Positions 1 to 8,779 of a stretch of 64,000 nt of DNA are shown piece by piece. Both the position numbers and the translations under genes were made by a program. The notes beneath the pieces are model-generated. The model searched no databases, was not told the DNA's origin, and was given only the letters and a program-made list of their open reading frames with translations. The first letter of the stretch is position 1. The number at the start of each line of letters is the position of its first letter. The DNA comes from Nitrososphaeraceae archaeon (GTDB lineage Archaea > Thermoproteota > Nitrososphaeria > Nitrososphaerales > Nitrososphaeraceae): NCBI GenBank assembly GCA_009377575.1, contig WHTU01000005.1, positions 1-64,000 on the forward strand, written 5' to 3'.

Positions 1-148
1 ATCTTCCATATATAAACTATGGCATTATATACCATCTACAACCATTGAAAGACGCAGAGACCCAGCAAATTAATGATTATCAGTGGCATAATTGCTCATA
101 GAGTTAGTTCAAAATCTTTAGAGAAATCATCGGCCATGTAGGGAAAGC

Positions 149-1171
149 TCACCGATCTTTGCCGGGGCAGATATTATCGCATGCACTCGTCTTTCCTTTT
201 ACTCTATGGTACCGTTTTTCTATGAAGATGACAAATACTAGGTATAACAGTACCCAGGGAATGAATATTATTTCACCGATAACAGAATGGAATTGTTCCC
301 AACTTGGTAAATCTGAGTTCGGATCTATGGCGTAAAGTGAGAGTAACATGATTCGCATAATATTTACAACACCAGTCAATAATATTCCTAAAAATAAATA
401 GATGAGAATTCTATTCCATGGTATACTACTCTTGAGTAAAAAAGCGAACAACACGAAGCTAAAAATAATGATGCTGTGAACCCCTGCAGAAGGCCAGTAG
501 ACTTTCATCACAAATGGCCCATCTGGGCTATACAACACCAACGTGTTACCAAAGGTTTGTGAAGTAAACTCCGTTTCTGGATTTAGTATGTGGTTGATCG
601 TTTCGAGAATCCCTACGTTGAAATTGAGGTAAGTAGGGACCAAAAATTGAAAGATTCCCAACGTGTCATATGGAAAGAGGGAATCAAGAAGCAGAATTGT
701 AGCATAGCCTATTAGAAATAGAGTAGCAGCTCCTCCGATTGTTATCCATTCCCTCTTTCCAAAGATCAGCGCTAGGGTTATTAGAAAATACGTTGCTAAA
801 ATTGTGTAATCCCACATCGACATCCAGCTCTCACTTATCAGCACTCCAGCCGATCTCCCGATACTTGAGAGAAAATTTGAAGAACCAAAAGGGAGACTAA
901 GGAAATATAAGCTAATCAAAATTCCCAAAGCAATTAGCAACCTGGTTTTAGGACCTCGAATAACAGGTCGTGACCCAAGGATTTCAACCAATATAAGCAC
1001 CGTTGCAATCAAAAAACCTCCTCGCCCCTCGTTCCAGGAGAATACGAACGTATCTGGATAAAGAAGATAGGAAAGCAGGACTGGCCATAATAATAAAGTG
1101 ATAAGGATAATCTGGTTGTATCTGCGAAAAACTAGCCTGGTACAGTTGATAAGGACCAGGTAGTTTTTCAT
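149..1171 (-). CDS. Exosortase/archaeosortase-like integral membrane transpeptidase
   Basis: A 340-residue polytopic membrane protein with at least eight hydrophobic segments. The C-terminal half carries the spaced motif of the exosortase/archaeosortase family: WPSAGVHS around residues 226-233, an Arg in NIMRI (R273) and a His in EQFHS (H295). In the classic family the first motif holds a catalytic Cys; here that place is Ser228. Family members cut a C-terminal sorting tripartite tail from surface proteins and join the protein to a membrane anchor. No matching target protein is seen in this window. The fold assignment rests on motif order and topology. The start is the only early Met before the first hydrophobic segment. 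Confidence 0.72.
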   Translation of the reverse strand: MKNYLVLINCTRLVFRRYNQIILITLLLWPVLLSYLLYPDTFVFSWNEGRGGFLIATVLILVEILGSRPVIRGPKTRLLIALGILISLYFLSLPFGSSNFLSSIGRSAGVLISESWMSMWDYTILATYFLITLALIFGKREWITIGGAATLFLIGYATILLLDSLFPYDTLGIFQFLVPTYLNFNVGILETINHILNPETEFTSQTFGNTLVLYSPDGPFVMKVYWPSAGVHSIIIFSFVLFAFLLKSSIPWNRILIYLFLGILLTGVVNIMRIMLLSLYAIDPNSDLPSWEQFHSVIGEIIFIPWVLLYLVFVIFIEKRYHRVKGKTSACDNICPGKDR

Positions 1172-1298
1172 CTGAGAAGTAATCCAGTCTTAATAGCAAA
1201 TAAGGACATTTCTGTTAAAAAATTTCAACCTTAGATATCAAATTGATTTTGATAAGCTCCGATTTTCAGATAATATTCATCAAATTGTTCAGGGGCTT

Positions 1299-1913
1299 TC
1301 AGCCTTCGTCGGGATAGTTTCTAGCTGCTCTTGAAACAAGTCTGGCAATTCTCAAGGGCTCGGGAATTTTTCCTTGGATGATAAAACTATTCAATAGGTG
1401 AAGACTCTGAGCAGAACTTATTCCCCAACTTCGAACATAGACTGTCATTCCAGTTTTCAATGTGATACGTTCTCTAATTCCCAATTTTCTATATGCTTCG
1501 ATTCGTCGGATCGCTTCAGAACTATCAAAATTATCAAAAAATCTCTCTTCGATGCCAGGTGAATCTTGGTATGTTACTCCAATCACAGGTATCCCAGTCG
1601 ATTCATGTATTTTCTCTCCAGCGACGACATTGTATAGGCTAATTATCAAACCATTGAGCATTATACAATTGACGTCGCTGCGATCCAATTTCTTAAACAT
1701 TGAGATAATCTGGTTAGTTGCGTTGTTCCCTCCGACTAATGTCCTTCCTAAGACTACTCCATCTATCAGCATGTCACGACGTAAAACTACACCTCCAAGG
1801 GTGGAAAAAGTCGAATTCTTAGTGAAGCTCTCCGCAATTCCGAACACACGAATCCCTTTTTTCTCAGGATGAATTCTTTTATGATATTTTTCGGTCGATT
1901 CCATCGCAACCAC
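1299..1913 (-). CDS. DUF99 (UPF0215) family protein
   Basis: A soluble protein of about 200 residues that I recognise as the archaeal DUF99/UPF0215 family, from the N-terminal GIRVFGIAESF block, the GGVVLRRD and DGVVLG strands, the VNCIMLNGL strand and the IPVIGVTY strand. The family has a fold related to endonuclease V, but I know of no proven activity. A GTG start at 1913 and an ATG at 1904 are both possible; the palindromic CTATTAATAG at 1933-1942 could supply a TATA box for either. Upstream lies the repeat cluster at 2026-2135. Function is unknown. Confidence 0.8.
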   Translation of the reverse strand: MVAMESTEKYHKRIHPEKKGIRVFGIAESFTKNSTFSTLGGVVLRRDMLIDGVVLGRTLVGGNNATNQIISMFKKLDRSDVNCIMLNGLIISLYNVVAGEKIHESTGIPVIGVTYQDSPGIEERFFDNFDSSEAIRRIEAYRKLGIRERITLKTGMTVYVRSWGISSAQSLHLLNSFIIQGKIPEPLRIARLVSRAARNYPDEG

Positions 1914-2025
1914 TGCAACTTATCAAATCTCCCTATTAATAGGAGCGTTTCATCCATTTGAGCTATTTTTCCGTATATTTGTGTAGGTTAACTGCGTCAG
2001 GGCAGAAGGTGCATGTATTAATAAA

Positions 2026-2135
2026 TACCACCAAACTAAGAGAGTACTATACTACCATCCGATAGGTGGTACTGATGTATACACTATCGTAAGGTAGTAA
2101 TGGTATCCTATATATGCATACTCATCAGTGTGGTA
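2026..2135. repeat. Cluster of five short GGTRGTA-type elements in inverted and direct order
   Basis: Five copies of one 7-base word lie in 110 bases: TACCACC at 2026-2032, TACTACC at 2050-2056, GGTGGTA at 2065-2071, GGTAGTA at 2093-2099 and a one-mismatch TGTGGTA at 2129-2135. The first two are in reverse orientation to the last three. The copies at 2050 and 2065 can pair as a hairpin, extended by AGTAC at 2043-2047 against GTACT at 2068-2072. The cluster sits upstream of the DUF99 gene and downstream of the isomerase gene. It may be a multi-site operator or an RNA structure. Confidence 0.5.
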
Positions 2136-2165
2136 CTATCTATAATAATCGCGCTATATTCCTTG

Positions 2166-2993
2166 TTAGAGGAACTTCTGAAGGTATTCGTAAGCCCTGT
2201 TGGCAGCCTCAATAGGATTATCCTGATAGGTGTACAGTTCAACTGTAATGAAACCTTGATATCCTACCGAACTTATTGCATCAAAAATGTCTTTAAAGTT
2301 GATAGATCCCATTCCTGGCAATAAATGATTATGTACCCGGTCACTGGAGATGTCTGCTAGGTGAAAGTGTCCTATATAGTCAATGAGCTGATACACAACT
2401 TGTGCAGGGTCTTCACCCACACAAAAGAAATGTCCCAGATCGCAATTCATTCCAATACTTTTAGAGTCAAAACTCTTCAAAAATTCTGTAATTTGTGATG
2501 AATTTTCTATTATTAGTCCAGGTTCTGGCTCAACTAGGATCCTTACCTTTTCGCTCTCTGCGATCCTTACGGCATGCTCAATGTTTTTCGTAAAAAGTTT
2601 TAGTAAATCCTTTCTATCCTGTGCATTACCCGTCTGGGGACCCCCGCCCTCAGTAGAGATATTTTTTGCCCCGAGAAATCTGGCTGCTTTCAAGCAATCG
2701 ATCGTATGCATGAGTCGGATATTTGTAGAATGCTTATCCATTTCTATCCAAGAAGGGTGGTATACGTCATTGACTGCATAGAGGGTAAATGCATTTAAGT
2801 TGGAAACTTCTAGATGCTGCTTTCCCAAAAAATTATTTAAGCGTGAAAGGCGTTGTTTGGGGAACAAAGGAGGGTAAAGATGCGGAATATCACACAGAAT
2901 TTCAACACCTTCATAGCCGATAGCTCCTATCTCTATAATTGAATTCTCAAGTGAATATTGCTTGAAGGCATTTGTACTAAATGCTAGCTTCAT
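2166..2993 (-). CDS. Sugar phosphate isomerase/epimerase (xylose-isomerase-like TIM barrel)
   Basis: A protein of about 275 residues with the AP-endonuclease-2/xylose isomerase-like TIM-barrel pattern: ISTEGG, VEPEPGL, MNCDLGHFF, GHFHLAD and FITVELY strands. The Glu, Asp/His and Glu residues at these strand ends are the usual divalent-metal ligands. Such enzymes isomerise or epimerise sugars or sugar acids; the substrate cannot be read from the sequence. I chose the ATG at 2993; a TTG two codons earlier (2999) is also in frame. It stands alone, divergent from pyrD. Confidence 0.75.
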   Translation of the reverse strand: MKLAFSTNAFKQYSLENSIIEIGAIGYEGVEILCDIPHLYPPLFPKQRLSRLNNFLGKQHLEVSNLNAFTLYAVNDVYHPSWIEMDKHSTNIRLMHTIDCLKAARFLGAKNISTEGGGPQTGNAQDRKDLLKLFTKNIEHAVRIAESEKVRILVEPEPGLIIENSSQITEFLKSFDSKSIGMNCDLGHFFCVGEDPAQVVYQLIDYIGHFHLADISSDRVHNHLLPGMGSINFKDIFDAISSVGYQGFITVELYTYQDNPIEAANRAYEYLQKFL

Positions 2994-3142
2994 GTGCAAA
3001 TCTCAGTTATGCTTAATAAATTTCTTTATCACGCGCATCCATTGTGAACTTTCCACACCTAATTTTTACATGCTAAATCCAAACGAAGCGTATCACAAAA
3101 ATATCTGTTTGCTGTAAATGTAGGAATCAAAGTGAACAGAGG

Positions 3143-4069
3143 TTGAATCTGGAAATTAAAAGTGATATGTTGAATCTCGAGGTTGCTGGCATGTATTTGA
3201 GGAACCCAATAATTCTTGCATCAGGATTTCTTGGGATATCTCAAGCCATCTTTGAGCGAATTTATGATGAAGGAGCTGGAGCAGTAGTTAGCAAATCTAT
3301 TAGTAGATATCCTATGGAGGGTTACAGAAATCCTACAATCGTAGTACTAGAGAACAAGAGCTATATCAACGCAGTAGGGCTTTCCAATCCCGGATACGAG
3401 GCATTTTCCGAGGAAATTAAGACAAACGATAAGGTTCCTCTTATAGTGAGCTTGGTTGGGTCAGATCCTTCAGATTTTGAAATCATGACGAGAAAACTCG
3501 ACGGGTCAGGAATTATCGGATTTGAAATAAACCTTTCCTGCCCTCACGTTCAAAAACTCGGACTCGAAGTAGGAGACGATCCACAAATGGTAAAATCGAT
3601 AGTTGAGACTACCAAATCCAATACCACAAAGCCAGTCTTCGTAAAAGTGGGCGTTGGAAGTACAAATGTCCTAGATATCTCTCAAGCCGCTCTAAATGCG
3701 GGCGCCGATGGAATTACCGCAATCAATACAATCAGAGCTATGAAGATCAGTATTGATAATTTTAATCCCATTCTAAGCAACAAGGTTGGAGGACTCTCGG
3801 GACCTTCAATTAAGCCAATCGCTATCAGATGTGTTTACGAACTCTGGAAAAAATTCAAGGTACCTATCTTTGGATGTGGTGGGGTGTCTAATTGGGAAGA
3901 CGCTGTAGAATTCATGATTGCTGGTGCGGCATCGTTTCAAGTGGGAACAGCTATAGGCTTTGGTGGTATGAGTGTCTTTAATTCCATAAGTAATGGGATC
4001 GTGAAATACATGGAGCGGAAAGGTTATCAGAGCGTGAAGGAACTAATTGGTAGATCACACAAATACTGA
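3143..4069 (+). CDS. pyrD: Dihydroorotate dehydrogenase B, catalytic subunit
   Basis: Class 1B dihydroorotate dehydrogenase, the FMN barrel that oxidises dihydroorotate to orotate in pyrimidine synthesis. Seen are LRNPIILASGFLG, the substrate-binding NLSCPHV, KVGVG, the INTIRAM segment, GGLSGPSIKPIA and the FMN phosphate site GCGGVSNWEDAVEFMIAGA. The NLSCP motif carries the catalytic Cys of class 1B enzymes. The start shown is TTG at 3143; an in-frame ATG at 3167 also leaves the conserved core intact. The next gene encodes the partner electron-transfer subunit and overlaps the 3' end, so the two are translated together. Confidence 0.93.
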   Translation: MNLEIKSDMLNLEVAGMYLRNPIILASGFLGISQAIFERIYDEGAGAVVSKSISRYPMEGYRNPTIVVLENKSYINAVGLSNPGYEAFSEEIKTNDKVPLIVSLVGSDPSDFEIMTRKLDGSGIIGFEINLSCPHVQKLGLEVGDDPQMVKSIVETTKSNTTKPVFVKVGVGSTNVLDISQAALNAGADGITAINTIRAMKISIDNFNPILSNKVGGLSGPSIKPIAIRCVYELWKKFKVPIFGCGGVSNWEDAVEFMIAGAASFQVGTAIGFGGMSVFNSISNGIVKYMERKGYQSVKELIGRSHKY

Positions 4070-4898
4070 TATTCTAAGGTCTGTGCAAATAGAAAAGGTA
4101 ATTGTAGAGACGCCGTCTATCCGGACTATCATTTTTGAGGACAAGCACAGTGTAGCATCCATGCCAGGACAATTCTTGATGGTATGGATCCCACAAGTCG
4201 AAGAGCTACCTATGAGCGTAGGCATTAAAAGTCTGGGGAGCCATAAATTTGGAGCCGTTACGGTCAGAAAATATGGACCGGGTTCGACAGCACTTTACTA
4301 TAAGCAAGGGGGGGAACGAATTGGTATAAGAGGCCCTTATGGAAATTACTTCTCGATACCGAAGAATCTAAGGAATGCGCTCATAATCGGGGGAGGTACT
4401 GGATTAGTACCACTCGTGAGGCTGTTCGGTGACCTTCTACATAATCACGTTAACACAACACTAATCATGGGATCAAGAACTAGAAACGAAGTACTTTTCG
4501 AGCACAAGGCTCAGAAAATACTTACTGACAATAATCGTAATGGCAACATTGCGTTTTCAACTGACGACGGAACTTATGGATTCAAGGGATCGACGGTAGA
4601 CTTGGCGGAGTCGATCCTGCTGTCCAAAAGGTTTGAAATGTTATATACGTGCGGACCTGAACTAATGATGAAAGGAGTTCAGAAATTAGGAGAAAGATTT
4701 TCTATACCGGTTGAGGCTAGTTTGGAGAGATACATGAAATGTGCGATTGGGATTTGCGGAAGTTGCTGTATTAACGACAGATTAGTATGTCAGGATGGAA
4801 CAATTTTTGATTCGAATCGATTGAGGCAACTTACAGAGTTTGGTGTCAGCTACAGGGATAAGAGTGGAAGACTATCTTATTACATCCCTCAAAGCTGA
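4047..4898 (+). CDS. pyrK: Dihydroorotate dehydrogenase electron transfer subunit
   Basis: The FAD/[2Fe-2S] subunit that passes electrons from PyrD to NAD. It has an N-terminal ferredoxin-reductase barrel (PGQFLMVWIPQVEELPMSV, RGPYGNYF), the nucleotide-binding GGGTGLVPL and TCGPELMM, and a C-terminal cysteine cluster CAIGICGSCC...C for the iron-sulfur centre. The TTG at 4047 overlaps pyrD by 23 bases; a GTG at 4083, after the pyrD stop, would start exactly at the conserved domain. Pairing with pyrD supports an NAD-linked two-subunit enzyme. Confidence 0.93.
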   Translation: MVDHTNTDILRSVQIEKVIVETPSIRTIIFEDKHSVASMPGQFLMVWIPQVEELPMSVGIKSLGSHKFGAVTVRKYGPGSTALYYKQGGERIGIRGPYGNYFSIPKNLRNALIIGGGTGLVPLVRLFGDLLHNHVNTTLIMGSRTRNEVLFEHKAQKILTDNNRNGNIAFSTDDGTYGFKGSTVDLAESILLSKRFEMLYTCGPELMMKGVQKLGERFSIPVEASLERYMKCAIGICGSCCINDRLVCQDGTIFDSNRLRQLTEFGVSYRDKSGRLSYYIPQS

Positions 4899-4987
4899 AG
4901 GAATTCGAAAATTTAGAAACCCGTCAAATCCTGTAATGTAAATAGGGTCGACCACTCGAATTATACTCCACTTGAGATTTTTCAGGA

Positions 4988-5011
4988 CTCGATGTTACTA
5001 ACCGCATCGAG
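4988..5011. other. Hairpin in the pyrK/gar1 convergent spacer
   Basis: CTCGATG at 4988-4994 is the exact reverse complement of CATCGAG at 5005-5011, leaving a 10-base loop. The spacer 4899-5120 lies between two genes that face each other and holds no reading frame I can support. The hairpin might mark transcript ends or a small RNA; the evidence is only the stem. Confidence 0.35.
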
Positions 5012-5120
5012 GCGTAGAAAAATGCACTCTAAACACAAGCTTGGCGATAGTCAATATAGAAATAGTGAACTAGGGTCAAACACCGTTTTGGAAGAGAATG
5101 GGTAAAGGTCTTTCATTGGT

Positions 5121-5435
5121 TTAGGATCTGCTGTATCTACGCCTCTTATTCCTAAAGGGTGATCTCTTCCTAGTCTTTGAAGATACGCTTCTCTGAGATG
5201 AAAATCTAAACAATTTACTCCCAGAGGTTCCCTTAATCCCACTATCTACCAAAAGTACTGAAGCATAAGGAGCCTTGACTAGGCCTATGAGTTCTGTTAT
5301 TCTTCCGACCTTTTTGCCTGCATCATCGAATAGGTTTTCACCAGGTTTTAAGTCAATACCTTTGCCAATCTTCAATATCAAGCGACCACTCTTAGCAATA
5401 TGAATGACTTCTCCAGCTTCAATTATTGATGACAT
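5121..5435 (-). CDS. gar1: H/ACA ribonucleoprotein subunit Gar1
   Basis: A 104-residue protein with the Gar1/Naf1 beta-barrel signature: AKSGRLILKI, LFDDAGKKVGRITELIGLVKAPYASV. Gar1 joins Cbf5, Nop10 and L7Ae on H/ACA guide RNAs and helps release substrate during pseudouridylation of rRNA. The tail after residue 75 is rich in Arg, Lys and Ser, as is common for RNA-binding tails. srp19 lies just upstream on the same strand, an arrangement seen in many archaea, so the two are probably co-transcribed. Confidence 0.88.
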   Translation of the reverse strand: MSSIIEAGEVIHIAKSGRLILKIGKGIDLKPGENLFDDAGKKVGRITELIGLVKAPYASVLLVDSGIKGTSGSKLFRFSSQRSVSSKTRKRSPFRNKRRRYSRS

Positions 5436-5511
5436 TCCTTAGCTATGACCCCAATACATTTCCACTTCCATAATCATAATTATAAATTCTTTAGGTCTTC
5501 TGACACATAAG

Positions 5512-5829
5512 TTATCGTCTTTTTGATAACCTTGCTCGATTTTGTGCTATCCTTTCTGCTAACGTGAGCAGAATATTGGATTTTTTCGAGTTTGCATTTT
5601 TCGCCAACATGACGTAACCCGATCTCACATATGGCCTTCTTGGAAACCTCGCAGTTTCGTTTGTGCTGTCAGCGCTTACCGCAAATCCAGCAGATTTGGA
5701 AGCATCAACTAGTTCTTGAATTGAAGGGTCAAAGATAGCCATATCCTTCGAAACTTTTCTCCCCTTCCTTCGAGATAAATTACGATTAAAATAATCGGTC
5801 CATATTATAACATGTTCGTAGTCTTTCAC
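5512..5829 (-). CDS. srp19: Signal recognition particle 19 kDa protein
   Basis: A 105-residue basic protein matching archaeal SRP19: YEHVIIWTDYFNRNLSRRKGRKV at the N-terminus, the RRPYVRSGYVML strand and a Lys/Arg-rich C-terminus. SRP19 binds the tips of helices 6 and 8 of SRP RNA and prepares it for SRP54, for protein targeting to the membrane. The loop QELVDASKSAGF matches the family. The start Met is the only one before the conserved block. It leads the srp19-gar1 pair and diverges from purD. Confidence 0.9.
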   Translation of the reverse strand: MKDYEHVIIWTDYFNRNLSRRKGRKVSKDMAIFDPSIQELVDASKSAGFAVSADSTNETARFPRRPYVRSGYVMLAKNANSKKSNILLTLAERIAQNRARLSKRR

Positions 5830-5978
5830 ACTGAAATCCCTTGAATTTGATAGGCAATAGCATATTATTTAAACTGAAATGATGCCCATTTATTTGATAT
5901 AATCTTAATTTTATACCGCTAATGCTATCAGAAGGAAGCATTCGAAGTAAATGGATATTCACCCAACTGTATCATAAC

Positions 5979-5987
5979 TATTTAATA
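5979..5987 (+). promoter_or_regulatory. TATA box of purD
   Basis: TATTTAATA is centred about 30 bases before the TTG at 6014, which fits a very short or leaderless transcript and supports that TTG as the start. Confidence 0.5.
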
Positions 5988-6013
5988 CATCTTGGCGTTT
6001 CTGTCTATACTTA

Positions 6014-7294
6014 TTGAACCAATCGAGTAAAAGTGTCCTAATAGTTGGTGGGGGAGGGAGAGAGCATGCATTGGGCTGGAAAATTGCTCAGAGTAATCTC
6101 GTAGAAAGCGTTTACTATGCTCCGGGGAACGCAGGCACCGTAAACAATGTACCGATTCAACCTTGTGAGTTCGATAGGTTATCTGCGTTTGCACGAAGCA
6201 AGAATTGTTTTACGATAGTAGGACCAGAAGCACCAATTTCAACGGGAATTGTGGACTACTTTTCGGCAAGGGATCTGAGGATTTTTGGTCCCTCTTCAGG
6301 AGCCGCTAAGATTGAAACAAGCAAGTCATTTGCCAAAGACATTTTGCGTTCCAATGGAATTCCAACACCAGAATTTTCATCATTCACCGACCACCAAAAG
6401 GCAAAAGACTATGTGCTAAAGCAATCCCAAGACCTTGTTATAAAGGCTGACGGTATAGCAGGTGGGAAAGGAGTGATTGTGTGCGGGAGCCACGAAGAGG
6501 CAATCAATGCCATTGAAGAGATTATGGTAAAAAGAATTTTTGGCGAAGCAGGCGACCGAATTGTGATCGAAGAAAGAATTAGAGGAAGGGAGGTTTCTCT
6601 TATAGCTCTTTCAGACGGCGATAACATCAAGGCATTTCCCACCTGTAGAGACTACAAGAATATTGCTGACGGGGATATTGGTCCTAATACAGGGGGAATG
6701 GGCAGTTTTTCCCCGGTCCCCTATGTCAGCCGAGATTTGCAAAGAGAAATCCTTCATAATATCATAGATCGGACAGTTTCCGCTATGAAATCTAAGTCAG
6801 TTCCCTTTACCGGGTTCCTCTATGCTGGATTAATGATTGACAACAAAGGGAAAGCTAGCGCATTAGAGTTTAATGCTAGGATGGGTGATCCTGAATGCCA
6901 ATCCTTGATGGTAAGAATGGATTCTGATCTCATCGAGTATCTCTCCTTTGCAGAGGCTGGCAAATTAGACGATCTTCCACCTATGCGATGGAAGGAACAG
7001 ACTTCAGTCTGTGTTGTAATGGCTGCAAGGGGCTACCCATCGGAGTACCGCAAGGGACAGGTCATACACGGTTTGAAAAATACATATCCGAAAGAAATCA
7101 ACATATTTCACTCTGGAACCACACATGATTCTGTTGGTCGTATAGCGACTAATGGTGGAAGAGTGCTCTCTGTAACAGCACTTGCACAAAAACTGGGAGA
7201 AGCGAGGCAACGGGTTTATGAAGTTGTCGATGAAATTACCTGGGGTGAAAATGGGCAATACTTTAGAAAGGATATTGGGACGTATTCAACCTAG
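6014..7294 (+). CDS. purD: Phosphoribosylamine-glycine ligase
   Basis: GAR synthetase, the ATP-grasp enzyme of purine step 2 that joins glycine to phosphoribosylamine. It starts with the typical SVLIVGGGGREHALGWKIAQS, followed by YYAPGNAGT, VGPEAPIS, the ATP-grasp strand DLVIKADGIAGGKGV, GPNTGGMGSFSPVP, and the metal-binding LEFNARMGDPECQ. At 426 residues it has the full usual length. The start is TTG at 6014, backed by a TATA box at 5979-5987. Its stop codon overlaps that of the opposing cyclo-ligase gene inside one CTAG. Confidence 0.95.
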   Translation: MNQSSKSVLIVGGGGREHALGWKIAQSNLVESVYYAPGNAGTVNNVPIQPCEFDRLSAFARSKNCFTIVGPEAPISTGIVDYFSARDLRIFGPSSGAAKIETSKSFAKDILRSNGIPTPEFSSFTDHQKAKDYVLKQSQDLVIKADGIAGGKGVIVCGSHEEAINAIEEIMVKRIFGEAGDRIVIEERIRGREVSLIALSDGDNIKAFPTCRDYKNIADGDIGPNTGGMGSFSPVPYVSRDLQREILHNIIDRTVSAMKSKSVPFTGFLYAGLMIDNKGKASALEFNARMGDPECQSLMVRMDSDLIEYLSFAEAGKLDDLPPMRWKEQTSVCVVMAARGYPSEYRKGQVIHGLKNTYPKEINIFHSGTTHDSVGRIATNGGRVLSVTALAQKLGEARQRVYEVVDEITWGENGQYFRKDIGTYST

Positions 7295-7890
7295 ATCATT
7301 GGGATGTAGCCTGTCTCGGTTAAGATATTATCAATCTTCATGTCATGATTATCATGAGGCAGAAACCGTGTCTTTGTAAGCTGAAAATCGAATGCTAGCC
7401 CAATAACTGTCATATTTCCTTGACTTTTTAGAAACCTATCATAGTATCCCATTCCGTGACCTAATCTGTAACCGTGTAAATCAAAAGCGATGCCCGGAAC
7501 GATCAGCAGATCTATTAATTTAGTGACATCTCTTTCTGTTCCTTTCGGCTCTGGAATACCGAATTTTCCCTTGAGAAGAGAATTTATACTAAAGGCTTCG
7601 ATCTCATAGAACTTTATTGATGATGAATCTATGACCCGAGGCACACCTATAATCTTCCTGTTTTCAAAGCCTGCTTCAATAATTGTCTGGGTCCTAACCT
7701 CTGAGCCATGAGCTAAATACACCCCCAATACTCTAGATTCCTTAAAGAAGTGGCTTGCTGTAAATATTTCTTGTATTTGCTTACTCTTGTTATGTATTTC
7801 TAATTCAGTTAGACCGTCCCTTTTGGCCAACATTTCGCTCCGCAAGATTTTCTTACTAGTAGTAATGCTAGAACTCGATGCGTACGTCAC
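7291..7890 (-). CDS. 5-formyltetrahydrofolate cyclo-ligase
   Basis: A 199-residue member of the MTHFS family, which turns 5-formyl-THF into 5,10-methenyl-THF using ATP. Seen are the N-terminal KKILRSEMLAKRDGL helix, the GVYLAHGSEVRT region, FGIPEPKG, and the C-terminal motif LIVPGIAFDLHGYRLGHGMGYYDRFL with the phosphate loop. It restores the folate pool that supplies formyl-THF to PurN, whose gene lies just upstream on the same strand. The pairing with purN and the tail-to-tail contact with purD fit a one-carbon/purine role. Confidence 0.92.
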   Translation of the reverse strand: MTYASSSSITTSKKILRSEMLAKRDGLTELEIHNKSKQIQEIFTASHFFKESRVLGVYLAHGSEVRTQTIIEAGFENRKIIGVPRVIDSSSIKFYEIEAFSINSLLKGKFGIPEPKGTERDVTKLIDLLIVPGIAFDLHGYRLGHGMGYYDRFLKSQGNMTVIGLAFDFQLTKTRFLPHDNHDMKIDNILTETGYIPMI

Positions 7891-8015
7891 CTTTTAATCA
7901 TCCTCAGAACACCTTTTTATTGTATTCCTTCACACATGAACACTTTTTTGCGACGCAGCTAACTTAGATTAATTCCATGAAATGCCTAAAACCCGAAGCC
8001 CTCATTGCTTCTTTG

Positions 8016-8639
8016 CTAGTGCTCACCATTGATCAATACCATCCTTCCCGAAATCTTGAGCCTGTCTTCTGTAATCAACTTAATTGCCTCGGGATAGACT
8101 AGATGTTCATCTCTTAGAATACGGCCGGATAATGATTCTTCGGTGTCAGATTGGAGGACGGGGGTGCTCTTTTGGATGATAATAGGGCCAGTGTCTAATC
8201 CCTTATCGACAAAATGAACTGTGCAACCGCTTATCTTTACCCCATATTCTAAGGCTTTGCGTTGAGCATGTAACCCAGGGAAGGAAGGAAGCAATGAAGG
8301 GTGAATGTTTATAATTCTATTTCTGAAGAGGGAGACGAATTGAGGGCTCAACAATCTCATAAAACCTGCCAGACAAATCAGACCATTTGTTGGAGATATC
8401 TCGTAATTTTGAAGCAGCGTCATCACATTTTTGTCGTACTCCCAACCCTTCAGATCGTTGCTAACTAACACTTCGGTATTCAAGCCAAACTTTTCTCTCG
8501 CGATAGTAAGACCCCCTGCTTCCGGCAGATTTGAAAGAACCAAAACCGGCTGAGCTTGTGGCATATGCCCCTTCCTAATAGCAGTTAGTATTGCATCCAT
8601 ATTGCTTCCTCGGCCGGATATCAGTATGGCGAGTTTCAT
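8016..8639 (-). CDS. purN: Phosphoribosylglycinamide formyltransferase
   Basis: Folate-dependent GAR transformylase, purine step 3. The N-terminus KLAILISGRGSNMDAIL holds the GAR phosphate loop; NIHPSLLPSFPGLHA carries the catalytic Asn and His, and GCTVHFVDKGLDTGPII gives the conserved His and the catalytic Asp of the family. At 207 residues it is of normal length. Use of PurN rather than formate-dependent PurT, together with the cyclo-ligase next door, indicates folate-based one-carbon transfer. It diverges from the nuclease gene at 8780. Confidence 0.95.
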   Translation of the reverse strand: MKLAILISGRGSNMDAILTAIRKGHMPQAQPVLVLSNLPEAGGLTIAREKFGLNTEVLVSNDLKGWEYDKNVMTLLQNYEISPTNGLICLAGFMRLLSPQFVSLFRNRIINIHPSLLPSFPGLHAQRKALEYGVKISGCTVHFVDKGLDTGPIIIQKSTPVLQSDTEESLSGRILRDEHLVYPEAIKLITEDRLKISGRMVLINGEH

Positions 8640-8779
8640 AAGTTAACTCATACATTTGCCTGCCTGCTATTATTTATCTGAATCGTGGCATAGTCCGCTC
8701 CAAACAGGTTGGTTAACGTGGCTGATCGCACACATCAACATTAAAATACTTCGGCGAAGAAGGGGTCAAGGGTTCTAGA

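Noticed and set aside
1230-1255. Near-palindrome ATCAAATTGATTTTGAT upstream of the sortase-like gene
   Set aside because: One mismatch in a very AT-rich spacer, with no second copy at another promoter; too weak to call an operator.
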